From: Pelagibacteraceae bacterium AG-359-O02
Lineage (GTDB): Bacteria > Pseudomonadota > Alphaproteobacteria > Pelagibacterales > Pelagibacteraceae
Direction: 5' to 3'
Length of the DNA: 64,000 nucleotides
NCBI GenBank assembly: GCA_003280485.1
Contig: QCEU01000002.1
Coordinates: 1 to 64,000 of the forward strand
This document shows positions 43,229-57,693 of the stretch, piece by piece (the stretch's first letter is position 1; each line of letters opens with the position of its first letter). A program made the translations under genes and the position numbers. Below the pieces are notes generated by a model. It had not been told where the DNA came from. It saw nothing but the letters and a program-made list of their open reading frames with translations, and did no database searches.

Positions 43229-46123
43229 ATGTCATCATCTAAAAATTTAGAATACAAAAAAACTTCATTCCTTAATAAATCAAATAGTGCATTTATAGAA
43301 CAAATGTATGTGAAGTATGTAAATAATGATCCAAATTTACCTGAGAGTTGGAAAAAATATTTTATAGATATTGGTGATGATATTAATTCAATTGTTAAAG
43401 AGGTTAATGGACCATCTTGGAGTCCAAGTAAAAATAAAATTGATGAGAGTAAAATACTTGAAAATGAAATTGAGATTCTAGAAAGTCAAAATAAAGAAAT
43501 AGATCAAAACGATATAGTTGCAAGTAACAGTAATTCTATTAAAGCAGTCTCTTTGATTAGAGCTTATAGACAGCGTGGTCATTTATTATCTAAAGTTGAT
43601 CCATTAGAAATGAGAGAAAGTGAGTATCTTGACGAACTACATCCTGAAAATTATGGATTTAAAAAAGATGATTATAGTAAAAAAATTTACTTAGATGGTG
43701 TCTTAAATAAAGAATATTCTAACATAAAAGAAATTCTCTCCGTATTAAGAAAAATTTATTGTGGAAATATTGGTTACGAATATATGCATATTTCAAATCC
43801 AACAGAGAGAAAATGGTTTCGTGATAGAGTTGAAAAAGATGAAAATGCATTGAAATTTACAGAAAATGGTAAAAGTGCAATTTTAAACAAATTAATACAA
43901 GCTGAGGGATTTGAGAAATTTTTGCATACTAAATATGTGGGATCAAAAAGATTTGGTCTTGATGGTGGTGAAAGTTTGATACCTGCGTTAGAGCAAATAA
44001 TAAAAATTGGCGGTCAGTCAAATATTAAAGAAGTTAAAATTGGAATGTCTCACAGAGGAAGACTAAATGTTTTAGCTAACGTTTTGCAAAAATCTTATAA
44101 AAGAATATTTAATGAATTTGCTGGTGAATTAAATAATACTGATGAAGACAGTGCTGGCGATGTGAAATATCATTTGGGAGCTTCATCTGATAGAGAATTT
44201 GACGGAAATTCTGTTCATGTAAGTCTAACAGATAATCCTTCGCATTTGGAAGCAGTTAATCCAGTAGTATTGGGTCAGACTAGAGCCAAACAATTTTTTC
44301 ATAAAGATACTGAGAGAAACAAAGTAATTCCGATTTTAATTCATGGTGATGCTGCTTTTGCAGGACAAGGTGTTGTTGCTGAATGTTTTGCAATGTCGGG
44401 TTTACCTGGACACAATACAGGTGGAACTATTCATATAATAGTTAATAATCAAATAGGATTTACAACAAGTCCAAGGTTTGCAAGATCTTCACCTCACCCA
44501 TCAGATATTGCAAAAATGGTTGATGCCCCTATCATCCATGTTAATGGAGATGACCCAGAAGCTGTTGTTTATGGCTCAAGAATTGCAACTGAATTTAGAT
44601 TAAAGTTTAATAGAGATGTAGTCATCGACTTAGTTTGTTACAGACGATTTGGACATAATGAGGGAGATGAGCCATCATTCACTCAACCATTGATGTATAA
44701 AAAAATTAGATCACATCAATCAACAGCAAATATATATGGATCTAAGCTTATTAATGAAAATTTAATATCTAAAGAAGGTTTAAATGATCAAATAAAAAAA
44801 TTTAAAGATCTTTTAAATGATCAATTTAAGACAGCTAAAGATTATAATCCTAAAATTGAATGGTTTGAGGGAGCATGGTCCAGCTATAAACCTAAAAAGG
44901 GGAAAGATAAAAGAGGAATTACTGGAGCAGATGAAAAAATACTTAAAAATATTTCAAATAAAATAAATGTCGTTCCATCCGAAATAAGTATTCACAAAAC
45001 TATTAGCAAAATCTTGCAAACTAGAAAAAAATCTGTCGATGATGGTTTAAATATTGACTGGTCTACTGCTGAATCATTAGCTTTTGGTTCATTATTAGAT
45101 GAAGGTTTTCCAGTTCGATTTGTAGGACAGGACTCTGGTAGAGGTACTTTTAGTCAGAGACATTCAGTTTTAAGAGATCAGATGGATAACTCTAGATATA
45201 TTCCGTTAAATAATATTTCAAAAAACCAAAAAAAATTTGAAATAGTAGATAGTTTTTTATCTGAACTTGCAGTTTTAGGATTTGAATATGGGTATAGTTT
45301 AGTAGAACCAAATACTCTTACTATTTGGGAAGCTCAATTTGGTGATTTTGCCAATGGTGCACAAGTTATAATTGATCAATTTATCTCTTCAGGTGAAAGA
45401 AAATGGCAAAGAGCTTCAGGTTTAGTCATGTTATTACCTCACGGCTATGAAGGTCAAGGACCAGAACATTCATCAGCTAGACTTGAAAGATTTCTACAAT
45501 TGTGTGCAAATGATAATCTTCAAGTTATGAATTGTACAACGCCAGCAAATTATTTTCACGCTTTACGTAGACAAATACATCGTGATTTTAGAAAACCACT
45601 TGTAATTATGACACCTAAATCTTTGTTAAGAAATAAGTTTTGTATATCAACCATTGATGATTTTGGTAAGCAAACATCATTTCACAGAATAATGTGGGAT
45701 CATGCATTAAGTGATCAATCAAAAAATTTTATTAAATTAAAAAAATCTAGTGAAATTAAAAAAGTTATAATCTGTTCAGGAAAAGTATACTTCGATCTTT
45801 TAAATGCTAGAGAAAAGCTAAAAAGAGATGATGTGGTAATGTTTAGAATAGAACAACTTTATCCTTTTCCAGTTAAAAGTTTAGTAAAAGAACTTAAACC
45901 ATACGCTAAAAATGCTAATTTCTATTGGTGTCAAGAAGAGCCAAAAAATATGGGTGCATGGTTTTCAGTGAGAGATTATATACAATGGACATTGGATACC
46001 ATTAAAGCTAAAAATAACAAAGTTTCTTATATTGGAAGAAGTCCTGATGCATCACCAGCCACTGGATATGCTAAAAGGCATCAACTTGAGCAACAAGAAA
46101 TTATAAATGAAGTATTTAATTAA
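43229..46123 (+). CDS. sucA: 2-oxoglutarate dehydrogenase E1 component
   Basis: [20 protein letters not shown]-type [34 protein letters not shown]. Confidence 0.97.
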   Translation: MSSSKNLEYKKTSFLNKSNSAFIEQMYVKYVNNDPNLPESWKKYFIDIGDDINSIVKEVNGPSWSPSKNKIDESKILENEIEILESQNKEIDQNDIVASNSNSIKAVSLIRAYRQRGHLLSKVDPLEMRESEYLDELHPENYGFKKDDYSKKIYLDGVLNKEYSNIKEILSVLRKIYCGNIGYEYMHISNPTERKWFRDRVEKDENALKFTENGKSAILNKLIQAEGFEKFLHTKYVGSKRFGLDGGESLIPALEQIIKIGGQSNIKEVKIGMSHRGRLNVLANVLQKSYKRIFNEFAGELNNTDEDSAGDVKYHLGASSDREFDGNSVHVSLTDNPSHLEAVNPVVLGQTRAKQFFHKDTERNKVIPILIHGDAAFAGQGVVAECFAMSGLPGHNTGGTIHIIVNNQIGFTTSPRFARSSPHPSDIAKMVDAPIIHVNGDDPEAVVYGSRIATEFRLKFNRDVVIDLVCYRRFGHNEGDEPSFTQPLMYKKIRSHQSTANIYGSKLINENLISKEGLNDQIKKFKDLLNDQFKTAKDYNPKIEWFEGAWSSYKPKKGKDKRGITGADEKILKNISNKINVVPSEISIHKTISKILQTRKKSVDDGLNIDWSTAESLAFGSLLDEGFPVRFVGQDSGRGTFSQRHSVLRDQMDNSRYIPLNNISKNQKKFEIVDSFLSELAVLGFEYGYSLVEPNTLTIWEAQFGDFANGAQVIIDQFISSGERKWQRASGLVMLLPHGYEGQGPEHSSARLERFLQLCANDNLQVMNCTTPANYFHALRRQIHRDFRKPLVIMTPKSLLRNKFCISTIDDFGKQTSFHRIMWDHALSDQSKNFIKLKKSSEIKKVIICSGKVYFDLLNAREKLKRDDVVMFRIEQLYPFPVKSLVKELKPYAKNANFYWCQEEPKNMGAWFSVRDYIQWTLDTIKAKNNKVSYIGRSPDASPATGYAKRHQLEQQEIINEVFN

Positions 46124-47445
46124 TGAGTGAAAAAATTTTAGTACCTACTTTAGGTGAAAGTATTACAGAAGCAACAGTTTCTAAATGGTTGAAAAAAGAA
46201 GGTGAAACAGTTCAGGCGGATGAAGCAATAGTTGAACTGGAAACTGATAAAGTAAATTTAGAAGTTCCTTCCCCTATTAGTGGGACATTATCAGAGATTA
46301 GTTTTAGAGATGGAGATACAGTTGAAGTTGGAGCTGTTTTGGGCTCAATTTCTGAGGGGAATGTTGATATTAAAAATGAACCCGAAAGCAAAAAACAACT
46401 TGAGGATAATGAAGAGAAAGAATTTAAAGATCAGAAAAGCAATGTAATTAATTTAGATATAGAAAAAAAACCTCAAACTAAGTTAGAAGAACCATTAGTA
46501 TTAACTGAAGATAAATCAATGGAGCTATTAGAGGAAGAGCCTTTACTTTTAACTGAAGAAGTAGAAACAGAGGAAACCTCACAACAACCAATTATTCTTT
46601 CACCTGCAGTTAGAAAAATGGTTGCAGAAAAAAACATCAACCTAGATAATGTAAAGGGAACAGGTAAAGCAGGAAGAATTTTAAAAGGTGATCTAATTAC
46701 TATGATGGGAGCCAACCCACAACCCAACCAAAGAAGAATTCAATACGGTGAAGAAGAAAGAATTAAAATGACCCGTTTAAGACAAACAATTGCAAAAAGA
46801 TTAAAACAAGCTCAAGAAAATGCAGCAATGTTAACTACTTTTAACGAGGTAGATATGTCTGGGATTATGGCAATGAGAAAAGATAACCAAGAAGATTTCA
46901 AAAGCAGATACGGAATAAAGCTCGGTCTAATGTCATTTTTTATTAAAGCTTGTGTCGTTGGACTAAAATTATTTCCAGCAATTAACGCTGAGATTGAAGA
47001 TCAAGACATAATTTATAAGAATTATTATAATATTAGTTTCGCTGTTGGAACTGAAAGGGGTTTAGTAGTTCCAGTGCTTAGAAATGCAGATGAGATGTCA
47101 TTTGCTGAAATAGAAAAAGAAATAAAAAAATTATCTGAAAAAGCAAATACAGGTAGTTTAACAATTGAGGACTTGCAAGGAGGTACATTTACAATTAGCA
47201 ATGGAGGTGTATATGGTTCCATGCTTTCAACACCAATATTGAACCCTCCTCAATCAGGTGTATTAGGTATGCATAACATTGTTGAAAGACCAGTAAATGA
47301 TAATGGTGATATAAAAATAAAACCAATAATGTACTTGGCCTTGTCATATGATCATAGAATTATTGATGGAAAGGAATCCGTGTCGTTCTTAAAAACTGTT
47401 AAAGAAAATTTAGAAGACCCTAGAAGATTATTTTTAAATATTTAA
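46123..47445 (+). CDS. sucB: Dihydrolipoyl succinyltransferase (2-oxoglutarate dehydrogenase E2)
   Basis: [14 protein letters not shown] lipoyl site; E3-binding [46 protein letters not shown]. Confidence 0.97.
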   Translation: MSEKILVPTLGESITEATVSKWLKKEGETVQADEAIVELETDKVNLEVPSPISGTLSEISFRDGDTVEVGAVLGSISEGNVDIKNEPESKKQLEDNEEKEFKDQKSNVINLDIEKKPQTKLEEPLVLTEDKSMELLEEEPLLLTEEVETEETSQQPIILSPAVRKMVAEKNINLDNVKGTGKAGRILKGDLITMMGANPQPNQRRIQYGEEERIKMTRLRQTIAKRLKQAQENAAMLTTFNEVDMSGIMAMRKDNQEDFKSRYGIKLGLMSFFIKACVVGLKLFPAINAEIEDQDIIYKNYYNISFAVGTERGLVVPVLRNADEMSFAEIEKEIKKLSEKANTGSLTIEDLQGGTFTISNGGVYGSMLSTPILNPPQSGVLGMHNIVERPVNDNGDIKIKPIMYLALSYDHRIIDGKESVSFLKTVKENLEDPRRLFLNI

Positions 47446-48839
47446 TGGCTGAAAAATTTGATGTCACTGTAATTGGAGGAGGACCTGCAGGATATGTATG
47501 TGCAATTAGATTATCTCAATTAGGCTTAAAAACTGCATGTATAGAGTCTAGAGGATCTTTGGGAGGCACTTGCCTTAATATAGGGTGTATTCCTTCTAAA
47601 AGTCTTTTAAATATGTCAGAAAGTTTTCATAGAGCAAAGAACTTCTCAAATATTGGTATTGAAACTGGAGAAATTAAGCTAAATCTTGAAAAAATGATGA
47701 GTAATAAAGACAGCTCGGTTGCAACACTTACAAAAGGAGTGGAGTTCTTATTTAAAAAAAATAAGGTCACTTATATTAAAGGGTTTGGATCTTTTAACGA
47801 AAAAAACGAAATTTTAGTCAAAAATGGTAAATCAGAAATAAAAATTAAAACTGATAAAACCATAATAAGTACTGGATCAGAGCCTTTATCTCTTCCAGGA
47901 ATAGATTTTGATGAAAAAATAATTCTTTCATCAACAGGAGCTCTTAACATTTCAAAACTTCCAAAAAAAATGGTTGTTGTTGGAGGTGGGTATATTGGAT
48001 TAGAGATGGGTTCTGTGTGGTCAAGACTAGGAACTGAGGTTCATGTTATAGAATATTTAGACCACATAACACCAGGACTTGATAAAGAAATTTCAAATGA
48101 ATTTATGAAAATATTAAAAAAACAGGGTATTCAATTTGAATTAAATACTAAAGTTGAAAAAATTGCTAAAAATGATCAAGGAGTAATAATAGAAACCTCT
48201 AATAAAGATGCAAAAAATAAAATTGAAGCTGATGTAGTTTTAATTTCTGTTGGAAGAAAACCTTACACTGATAAATTAAATTTAGAAAAAATTGGTGTAA
48301 ATCTCGATAAAAAAGGAAAAATTATAGTTAATAAAAATTTTGAGACTAATGTTAAAAATGTTTATGCGATAGGAGATGTCATAGATGGTCCAATGTTGGC
48401 TCATAAAGCTGAGGAGGAAGGAATAGCAGTAGCAGAGTTAATTGCTGGACAGTCTGGTCATGTAAATTATGATATTATACCTGGAGTAATTTATACTTCA
48501 CCCGAGGTAGCCTATGTTGGTAAAAATGAGGAAGAATTAAAAGAAAAAAAAGTAAACTACAAAGTAGGTAAATTTCCATTTATGGCAAACTCAAGAGCTA
48601 AAGCAATAAATGAGCCAGAGGGATTCGTTAAAATATTAGCTGAAAGTAAAACAGACAGAGTGTTGGGAGTACATATAATCGGACCTCATGCTGGAGAAAT
48701 GATTGCAGAAATGTCCGTAGCAATGGAATTTGGCGCTAGTTCCGAAGATATTGCAAGAACATGTCATGCTCATCCTACTTTTTCAGAAGCGATAAAAGAA
48801 GCTGCTTTATCTGTAGATAAAAGACAAATTCACTCTTAA
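47445..48839 (+). CDS. lpdA: Dihydrolipoyl dehydrogenase
   Basis: GGTCLNIGCIPSKSLL; VVGGGYIGLEMGSVW; YAIGDVIDGPMLAHKAEEEG; HAHPTFSEA. Confidence 0.96.
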   Translation: MAEKFDVTVIGGGPAGYVCAIRLSQLGLKTACIESRGSLGGTCLNIGCIPSKSLLNMSESFHRAKNFSNIGIETGEIKLNLEKMMSNKDSSVATLTKGVEFLFKKNKVTYIKGFGSFNEKNEILVKNGKSEIKIKTDKTIISTGSEPLSLPGIDFDEKIILSSTGALNISKLPKKMVVVGGGYIGLEMGSVWSRLGTEVHVIEYLDHITPGLDKEISNEFMKILKKQGIQFELNTKVEKIAKNDQGVIIETSNKDAKNKIEADVVLISVGRKPYTDKLNLEKIGVNLDKKGKIIVNKNFETNVKNVYAIGDVIDGPMLAHKAEEEGIAVAELIAGQSGHVNYDIIPGVIYTSPEVAYVGKNEEELKEKKVNYKVGKFPFMANSRAKAINEPEGFVKILAESKTDRVLGVHIIGPHAGEMIAEMSVAMEFGASSEDIARTCHAHPTFSEAIKEAALSVDKRQIHS

Positions 48840-48858
48840 TATATTTCATAATTTATTT

Positions 48859-50823
48859 ATGAAATATCCTGTCCTAATACCTAATATATTTAACTTCCCT
48901 TTTACATATGAAAGTGACTTGGATCTTAAAGTTGGAGATTATGTTTATGTTCCCTTTGGAAAATCAAAAATAACAGGAGTTGTATGGAATGAATTTGAAA
49001 AAAAAAATAAAAAAAATAAAAAAAATTTCCAGATAAAAAAAATTCTTAAAAAAATAGAAATTGAACCACTTAAAAAAGAAATTATTACTTTTTTGAATTG
49101 GTTTTCGGAATACAACTTAGTGCCAAAAGGAATGTGTTTAAAACTACATTTACTTAGTGGAGAAGCAATCACTAATTATGAAGACGAAAATTATCTACCC
49201 TATAATAGCCAAAAGTTTGTAAATAAGTTTACCCTGTCTTCAGATCAAAGAGAAATATTTGAGGAAATGTCAAAAAAAAATAATAAATTTAGAGTCCATC
49301 TTTTACAAGGGACTACAGGTTCAGGAAAAACAATTGTTTATTTTAAGCATATAAAACAATTTTTAGAAAAAGGGCATCAAGCGATGATTTTACTACCTGA
49401 AATTGGTTTAACTGCAGAATTTGAAAATAAATTTAAAGAATTTTTCGGTTTCAGTGCTGCAGTATGGCACTCTGGAATAACACCTAAAAAAAAGAAAATT
49501 ATTTGGAGTGGAGTATCATCAGGAAAAATTAATGTAATTATTGGTGCTCGTTCCTCATTATTTTTACCATTTAAAAATCTTGGAATTATAATTGTAGACG
49601 AAGAGCACGATCAATCATTCAAACAAGATGAAGGAGTAATTTACAATGCAAGAGACATGGCAATTGCGAGGGCTAATTTTGAAAATATCCCTATCAATCT
49701 TGTTACTGCTGTACCCTCAATAGAAACATATGCAAATATTAAGAAAAAAAAATATTCTGTATCACGTTTAACTAAAAGATATAAAGATGCAAATTTACCT
49801 TCATATGAAATAATAGACTTAAATAAAAATAAGTTAGATAAACAATTATGGATTGCCAATGAAACTTTGGAAAAGGTAAATAATCACTTAAAAAAAAATG
49901 ACCAAGTATTATTTTTTATTAATAGAAGAGGTTTTGCTCCATATGCTCTTTGTAAAAGATGTTTAAATGTTTACTCTTGTCCAAATTGTTCAATAAATTT
50001 AGTATATCACAAACATAAAAATAAATTACTTTGTCATTATTGTGGTTTTCAATCTCAGTTAAGTAGAAATTGCAATAAAGGTGAGGTATGTGATTTTGTT
50101 TTTAGTGGTCCTGGAGTTGAGCGAATTTCTGAAGAGGTTAAACTTAAATTCCCAAATAAAAAAATATCAATTTTTTCAAGTGATACCATGAATAAAAAAT
50201 CTTCTAAAAAAAAACTAGAAGATATAGTTAAAGGAAAAATTGATATACTTATTGGAACACAATTAATTTCTAAAGGTTTTCATTTTCCAAAATTAAACTG
50301 CATTGTTATTTTAGATATTGATCTTAATTCAAATGGACACGATTTAAGAACTGCAGAAAAAAACCTACAACTCTATCACCAATTATCTGGACGTGCTGGA
50401 AGAACTGGTAAACCAGCTAAAGTATATTTTCAAACATATAACTCAAACCAAAGTATTATAAATCAAATAACAAATCCTGATCCTTTTATTTTTTTAGAAA
50501 ATGAATTGAAATTAAGAGAGAAAAATAATCTACCACCTTATGAAAGATTTGTTTCATTAATACTCACCTCTTCAAATGAAAGAAGTTTAGAAAAAGAATC
50601 AATGCACATAAAAAAAATGTTATCAGAATCCTTAAACGACAAAATTTTGGGACCTGTTAATGCACCTATATATCGAGTTAGACGAAAGTATAGGCAGAGA
50701 CTTTTGATAAGATCTAAAAAGGGTTCTAATATTCAAAAAAGATTGAGTGAAATCTTAATTACATACAAATTACCTAAAGAAATAAAACTAACAGTTGATG
50801 TTGACCCAATAACCTTTAATTAA
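48859..50823 (+). CDS. priA: Primosomal protein N' (replication restart helicase PriA)
   Basis: QGTTGSGKT Walker A; VDEEHDQSFKQ; zinc-binding cysteines CKRCLNVYSCPNC...CHYCG; LIGTQLISKGFHFP. Confidence 0.95.
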   Translation: MKYPVLIPNIFNFPFTYESDLDLKVGDYVYVPFGKSKITGVVWNEFEKKNKKNKKNFQIKKILKKIEIEPLKKEIITFLNWFSEYNLVPKGMCLKLHLLSGEAITNYEDENYLPYNSQKFVNKFTLSSDQREIFEEMSKKNNKFRVHLLQGTTGSGKTIVYFKHIKQFLEKGHQAMILLPEIGLTAEFENKFKEFFGFSAAVWHSGITPKKKKIIWSGVSSGKINVIIGARSSLFLPFKNLGIIIVDEEHDQSFKQDEGVIYNARDMAIARANFENIPINLVTAVPSIETYANIKKKKYSVSRLTKRYKDANLPSYEIIDLNKNKLDKQLWIANETLEKVNNHLKKNDQVLFFINRRGFAPYALCKRCLNVYSCPNCSINLVYHKHKNKLLCHYCGFQSQLSRNCNKGEVCDFVFSGPGVERISEEVKLKFPNKKISIFSSDTMNKKSSKKKLEDIVKGKIDILIGTQLISKGFHFPKLNCIVILDIDLNSNGHDLRTAEKNLQLYHQLSGRAGRTGKPAKVYFQTYNSNQSIINQITNPDPFIFLENELKLREKNNLPPYERFVSLILTSSNERSLEKESMHIKKMLSESLNDKILGPVNAPIYRVRRKYRQRLLIRSKKGSNIQKRLSEILITYKLPKEIKLTVDVDPITFN

Positions 50824-50922
50824 TTGACAAATTTTGTACTATTTAGTCAATCTGTTACTTGAAGACACCAAACTCATATGCTACTTAATCCAAAAAAAAT
50901 CTTCTAAAATAAAGAGTTAAAA

Positions 50923-51480
50923 TTGAGCAAAAATAACAGTTTTTCAGCAACTACAGCAAGCAGGTATTCTTTAGCACTATATGAACTGGCTAATGAAAAT
51001 AATTCAATAGATGAGGTTGAAAAACAATCAATATCTTTTTTAAGATTAATAGATGAAAGCAAAGATTTTAGTTCATTAATAAAAGATCCAACTAACTCTG
51101 TAAATGAACTTCAGGATGTAATTAACAAAATTGCCGAAAATTATAAATTAAACTCTTTAATGTCAAAATTTTTAGGTTTTCTAATATCTAAAAGAAGATT
51201 TTTTTATGTAAGAACAATTCTTCAAGATTTTATAGACACTTGTTCGAAAAAAAGAGGAGAAGTAAAAGCTGAACTAATTTCCTCTAAAGAATTATCAGGA
51301 GAACAAGTAAATAAAATAAAAGACGAACTATCTCAAAATTTTAACGCAAAAATAAAATTAGACTATAAATATGACAAAAGTTTAATTGGAGGTTTAGTAA
51401 TACAAGTTGGCAGTATTATGGTAGACACCTCTATTAAAAATAAATTACAACAAATCGAAAATACAATGATAGAGGCTTAA
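50923..51480 (+). CDS. atpH: ATP synthase F1 delta subunit (TTG start)
   Basis: ASRYSLALYELANE; FLISKRRFFYVRTILQDF; GGLVIQVGSIMVDTSIKNKLQQI. Confidence 0.95.
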   Translation: MSKNNSFSATTASRYSLALYELANENNSIDEVEKQSISFLRLIDESKDFSSLIKDPTNSVNELQDVINKIAENYKLNSLMSKFLGFLISKRRFFYVRTILQDFIDTCSKKRGEVKAELISSKELSGEQVNKIKDELSQNFNAKIKLDYKYDKSLIGGLVIQVGSIMVDTSIKNKLQQIENTMIEA

Positions 51481-53016
51481 ATGGAAATAAATCCTTCAGA
51501 AGTAACACAAATATTAAAAGAACAAATTAAAAAGTTTGGAGATAAAGCTGAGGTTACAGAGGTTGGTCAAGTTTTATCAGTAGGTGATGGTATAGCAAGA
51601 ATATATGGATTAGATAATGTTCAAGCTGGAGAAATGGTAGAATTTTCTGACGGCTCGAAAGGAATGGCATTAAACCTAGAGAGTGAAAATGTAGGTGTAG
51701 TAATTTTTGGTGATGATAGAGCAGTAAAAGAAGGTGATACTGTAAAAAGAACTGGTGCAATTGTTGATACACCAGTTGGGAAAGAATTGCTTGGTAGAGT
51801 AGTTGATGGTTTAGGAAACCCAATTGATGGAAAAGGTGCGTTAGATAAAAGTTTAAAAAGAAGTAGGGTTGAGGTTAAAGCTCCTGGTATAATTCCACGT
51901 AAATCTGTAAGTGAACCAATGCAGACTGGTCTTAAATCAATTGATAGTCTAGTTCCAATTGGAAGAGGACAAAGAGAATTAATTATTGGTGACAGACAAA
52001 CAGGCAAAACAGCAGTTGCAATTGATGCTATAATAAACCAGAAAAAAATTAACGAGTCAGGTGATGAGAAGAAAAAATTATATTGTATTTATGTGGCCGT
52101 AGGTCAAAAGAGATCTACAGTTAGACAGATTGAAAAAACACTAGAAGAAGCTGGTGCGATGGAATATACAACAATAGTTGCAGCAACTGCATCAGATGCA
52201 GCACCTTTACAATTTTTAGCCCCTTATACTGGATGCACTATGGGTGAGTATTTTAGAGATAATGGGATGCATGCCTTGATTATATATGATGATTTATCAA
52301 AACAAGCTGTAGCATATAGACAAATGTCACTTCTATTAAGAAGACCTCCCGGAAGAGAAGCATATCCTGGAGATGTGTTTTACTTACATAGTAGATTACT
52401 TGAAAGAGCTGCAAAATTAAGTGATGAGCATGGTGGAGGATCATTAACCGCTCTTCCAATAATCGAAACCCAAGGTGGTGATGTCTCTGCATTTATACCA
52501 ACAAATGTTATTTCAATTACTGATGGTCAAATATTTCTTGAAACAGAACTTTTTAACCAAGGTATAAGACCTGCCATAAATGTTGGATTATCCGTATCAA
52601 GAGTTGGATCATCTGCTCAAACTAAAGCGATGAAGAAAGTTTCAGGGTCCATGAAATTGGAGCTCGCGCAATATCGTGAAATGGCTGCGTTTGCACAATT
52701 TGGTTCAGACCTTGATGCGTCTACTCAGAAATTACTTAACAGAGGATCAAAGTTAACTGAACTTTTAAAGCAAAATCAATATTCTCCCATGACAGTTGCA
52801 GAACAAGTCATTTCTGTATTTTGTGGAGTTAGAGGGCATCTTGATGATATTGAACAAAAGGATATTTCAAGTTTTGAGAGTAAAATTATTGAAAAATGTA
52901 AATCTGAAAAGCCAGACATTATTGAGTCAATAACAGCTTCAGGAAAACTTGAAGATGATAAAGAAAAAGAATTGAATGAAATTATTTTACAACTTAAGAA
53001 AGATTTTAACTCATAA
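51481..53016 (+). CDS. atpA: ATP synthase F1 alpha subunit
   Basis: [47 protein letters not shown]. Confidence 0.98.
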   Translation: MEINPSEVTQILKEQIKKFGDKAEVTEVGQVLSVGDGIARIYGLDNVQAGEMVEFSDGSKGMALNLESENVGVVIFGDDRAVKEGDTVKRTGAIVDTPVGKELLGRVVDGLGNPIDGKGALDKSLKRSRVEVKAPGIIPRKSVSEPMQTGLKSIDSLVPIGRGQRELIIGDRQTGKTAVAIDAIINQKKINESGDEKKKLYCIYVAVGQKRSTVRQIEKTLEEAGAMEYTTIVAATASDAAPLQFLAPYTGCTMGEYFRDNGMHALIIYDDLSKQAVAYRQMSLLLRRPPGREAYPGDVFYLHSRLLERAAKLSDEHGGGSLTALPIIETQGGDVSAFIPTNVISITDGQIFLETELFNQGIRPAINVGLSVSRVGSSAQTKAMKKVSGSMKLELAQYREMAAFAQFGSDLDASTQKLLNRGSKLTELLKQNQYSPMTVAEQVISVFCGVRGHLDDIEQKDISSFESKIIEKCKSEKPDIIESITASGKLEDDKEKELNEIILQLKKDFNS

Positions 53017-53022
53017 AAAATA

Positions 53023-55319
<2,297 letters not shown>

Positions 55320-55320
<1 letters not shown>

Positions 55321-55712
55321 TGAGTGAAGAATATTCTGTAGAAATAGTAAACCCTGAAAAATCATTTTTATCAAAAAATGATGTCACCGAGGTAGTTGTC
55401 CCTGCATTTGAAGGTGAGATAGGGATTTTAAAAGACCATATTTCTATTATTTCTTTTTTAAAACCAGGAATAATTAAAATATTTTCAAAGTCTGGCGAGG
55501 AAAGTTTTTATGTAAATGATGGAATAATTGAATTTAAAGATAATAATCTTTCTATACTTACAAGTCTTATTTTAAATTTAAAAGACATTGATAAAGAAAA
55601 AATTTCAGAAATTCAGAAATCTGCAGAGGAAGAACTTAATAAGTCTGATATAAATGATCAGGAAAAATATTTGCTTGATCAAAAACTTGAAGTATTAAAA
55701 TCAATTAACTAA
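55320..55712 (+). CDS. atpC: ATP synthase F1 epsilon subunit
   Basis: Follows atpD; VEIVNPEKSFLSKNDVTEVVVPAFEGEIGILKDHISIISFLKPGII. Confidence 0.93.
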
Positions 55713-56182
55713 AATTTTTTTTACTTCTTCTTGAATTTTTTCGTATACATGTAGTTTAAATTCTACCACAAGTTCAGTAATTTTATCTGGATCTACCCAT
55801 CTCCATTCAAGAAATTCTGGATGTTTTGTATTAATATTAATTTCTTTTTCTTCACCATTAAATCTCATTATATACCATTGTTGTTTTTTGACCTTTAAAC
55901 TTACCTTTCCAAATAATTCCTAATAATTCATTTGGTAAGTGGTAGGTAAGTAAGCCATCAATTTTTTTAATTAAACTTACTGATTTAATACTAGTTTCTT
56001 CTTTTAATTCTCTAATTGCAGCCTCATAAAAGTCTTCACCCTTATCAACCCCACCTTGCGGCATTTGCCAAAAGTTTTTTTTATTATCTATTCTTTTTTG
56101 CAACAAAAATTTTATTTTCTTTATTTAAAACAACTATCCCAACACCACTTCTAAGTGGTAAATTTTTATATTTCTCTTTCAT
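55701..56182 (-). pseudogene. rppH: RNA pyrophosphohydrolase RppH (Nudix) with two apparent +1 frameshifts
   Basis: Reading through three frames gives MKEKYKNLPLRSGVGIVVLNKENKIFVAK|RIDNKKNFWQMPQGGVDKGEDFYEAAIRELKEETSI...KGQK|QQWYIMRFNGEE...KILVN. Both breaks are at A6 tracts (plus-strand T6 56094-56099 and 55884-55889); (482-2) is divisible by 3. Confidence 0.88.
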
Positions 56183-56183
56183 T

Positions 56184-57329
56184 TTAGCCGTTTAAAAGCT
56201 CTAGAGCGAATTGAAGTTGATTGTCTGTATCAGTATTAAACCTAAAGTCATCAGATCCTTCAGCTACCTCAATATCAGGCGAGACACCTATTTCTGATAT
56301 AGATTTTCCTGATGGAAGATAATATTTAGATACAGTCAATCTTATTGCACCTTTATTTTTTAGAGGAATGATTGATTGTACAGAGCCTTTACCATAGCTA
56401 TTTTCTCCAATTATTATTGCTCTTTTGTGATCCTTTAGCGCCCCTGCTACAATTTCAGATGCAGATGCTGAACCATAATTTATTAGTACAACAATTGTAT
56501 CTCCATCTAATATATCACCTTTTCTTGCAAAGAATTTTCTACTTTCATATTTTCTTTTACTTTTTGTTGAAACAATTTCTCCACTATCTATAAAAAAATC
56601 TGTAATTTTAATTGCCTGAGAAAGTAGTCCACCAGGATTATTTCTTAAATCTAAAATATAATTTTTAACATTTTCATTTTTTTTAAACTCTTTAATTTTG
56701 TCCCTAATTTGACCACTGCTGTTTTCATTAAAAGAAGTAAGTCTTAAGTAACCAGTTTGATTACCTAATATCTCAGATTTTACTGATGAAACTTTAATTT
56801 TTTCTCTAGTAATATTAAAAACTAATGCCTTTCGTTCACCCCTTCTTCTAACAGTTATTTCAATATCTGATCCAACAGGACCCCTCATTATGTCAACTGC
56901 TTCACTTAAAGATTTACCTTGAACCTGAATATCATTAATTCTTACTATATAATCACCAGCTTTAACTCCTGCTTCAGCCGCAGGTGAATCGTCCATAGGT
57001 GTTATTACCTTTATTACTCCAGCTTCCATACTTACTTCAATTCCTAGTCCTCCAAATTCTCCACTAGTTTCTGTTTGCATACTTTGATAAGAGTCTGGTG
57101 ACATATAAGCAGAATAAGGATCTAAGGATTGAAGAACACCATTGATTGCAGCATCCATTGCATCACTTTGGTTTACCTCATCAACAAATTCTTTATTAAT
57201 TTTATCTAAGACTTCTGAAAAAACATCTATTTTTTTATAAATATCATTCTCTTCTGATACGGCAACAATACTAGTTACAAAAAAATAAATAAATAATGAT
57301 AAAAAATATGTTTTAAGTTTTTTCATCAT
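56184..57329 (-). CDS. ctpA: S41 family carboxy-terminal processing protease
   Basis: PDZ GLGIEVSMEAGVIKVITPMDDSPAAEAGVKAGD; NYGSASASEIVAGALKDHKRA; GENSYGKGSVQ. Confidence 0.92.
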   Translation of the reverse strand: MMKKLKTYFLSLFIYFFVTSIVAVSEENDIYKKIDVFSEVLDKINKEFVDEVNQSDAMDAAINGVLQSLDPYSAYMSPDSYQSMQTETSGEFGGLGIEVSMEAGVIKVITPMDDSPAAEAGVKAGDYIVRINDIQVQGKSLSEAVDIMRGPVGSDIEITVRRRGERKALVFNITREKIKVSSVKSEILGNQTGYLRLTSFNENSSGQIRDKIKEFKKNENVKNYILDLRNNPGGLLSQAIKITDFFIDSGEIVSTKSKRKYESRKFFARKGDILDGDTIVVLINYGSASASEIVAGALKDHKRAIIIGENSYGKGSVQSIIPLKNKGAIRLTVSKYYLPSGKSISEIGVSPDIEVAEGSDDFRFNTDTDNQLQFALELLNG

Positions 57330-57676
57330 ATAATTACTTTTTCTTTAGGAATCAATTCAGACCATATTTTTTCTAATTCATAAAATTTTCTTTTTTCAGG
57401 ATTGAAAATATGAATAATAAGATCAATTCCATCTACAAGTTTCCAATCACTACTTTCTCTTCCTTCAATTTTACAATTGCTAACACCATTTTTTTTTAAG
57501 TATTCATATACTTGCTCTGATAAAGCTTGGATATGTCTTGAAGACGTCCCGCTAGCGATTATCATTTGATCCGCTATTGATGATTTTCCATCTAAATCTA
57601 TTGAAACAATATCTAGGGCTTTATTTGCATCTAAGAGATTGACCACATCTTTGTGAAGAGTAGAGATTTTGTCCAT
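57326..57676 (-). CDS. rsfS: Ribosome silencing factor
   Basis: MIIASGTSSRHIQALSEQV; EGRESSDWKLVDGIDLIIHIFNPEKRKFYELEKIW. Confidence 0.93.
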   Translation of the reverse strand: MDKISTLHKDVVNLLDANKALDIVSIDLDGKSSIADQMIIASGTSSRHIQALSEQVYEYLKKNGVSNCKIEGRESSDWKLVDGIDLIIHIFNPEKRKFYELEKIWSELIPKEKVII

Positions 57677-57693
57677 TAATTATTAAAAGAGTA

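Noticed and set aside
50824-50852. TTGACA near the priA stop as a promoter for the atp operon
   Set aside because: No acceptable -10 at 16-18 nt spacing; the same bases form an imperfect inverted repeat (TTGACAAA...TTTAGTCAA), so function is unclear.
51554-51823. Leu/Gln/His-rich antisense ORF opposite atpA
   Set aside because: Composition typical of reverse-strand reading of a conserved gene; no start context or domain.
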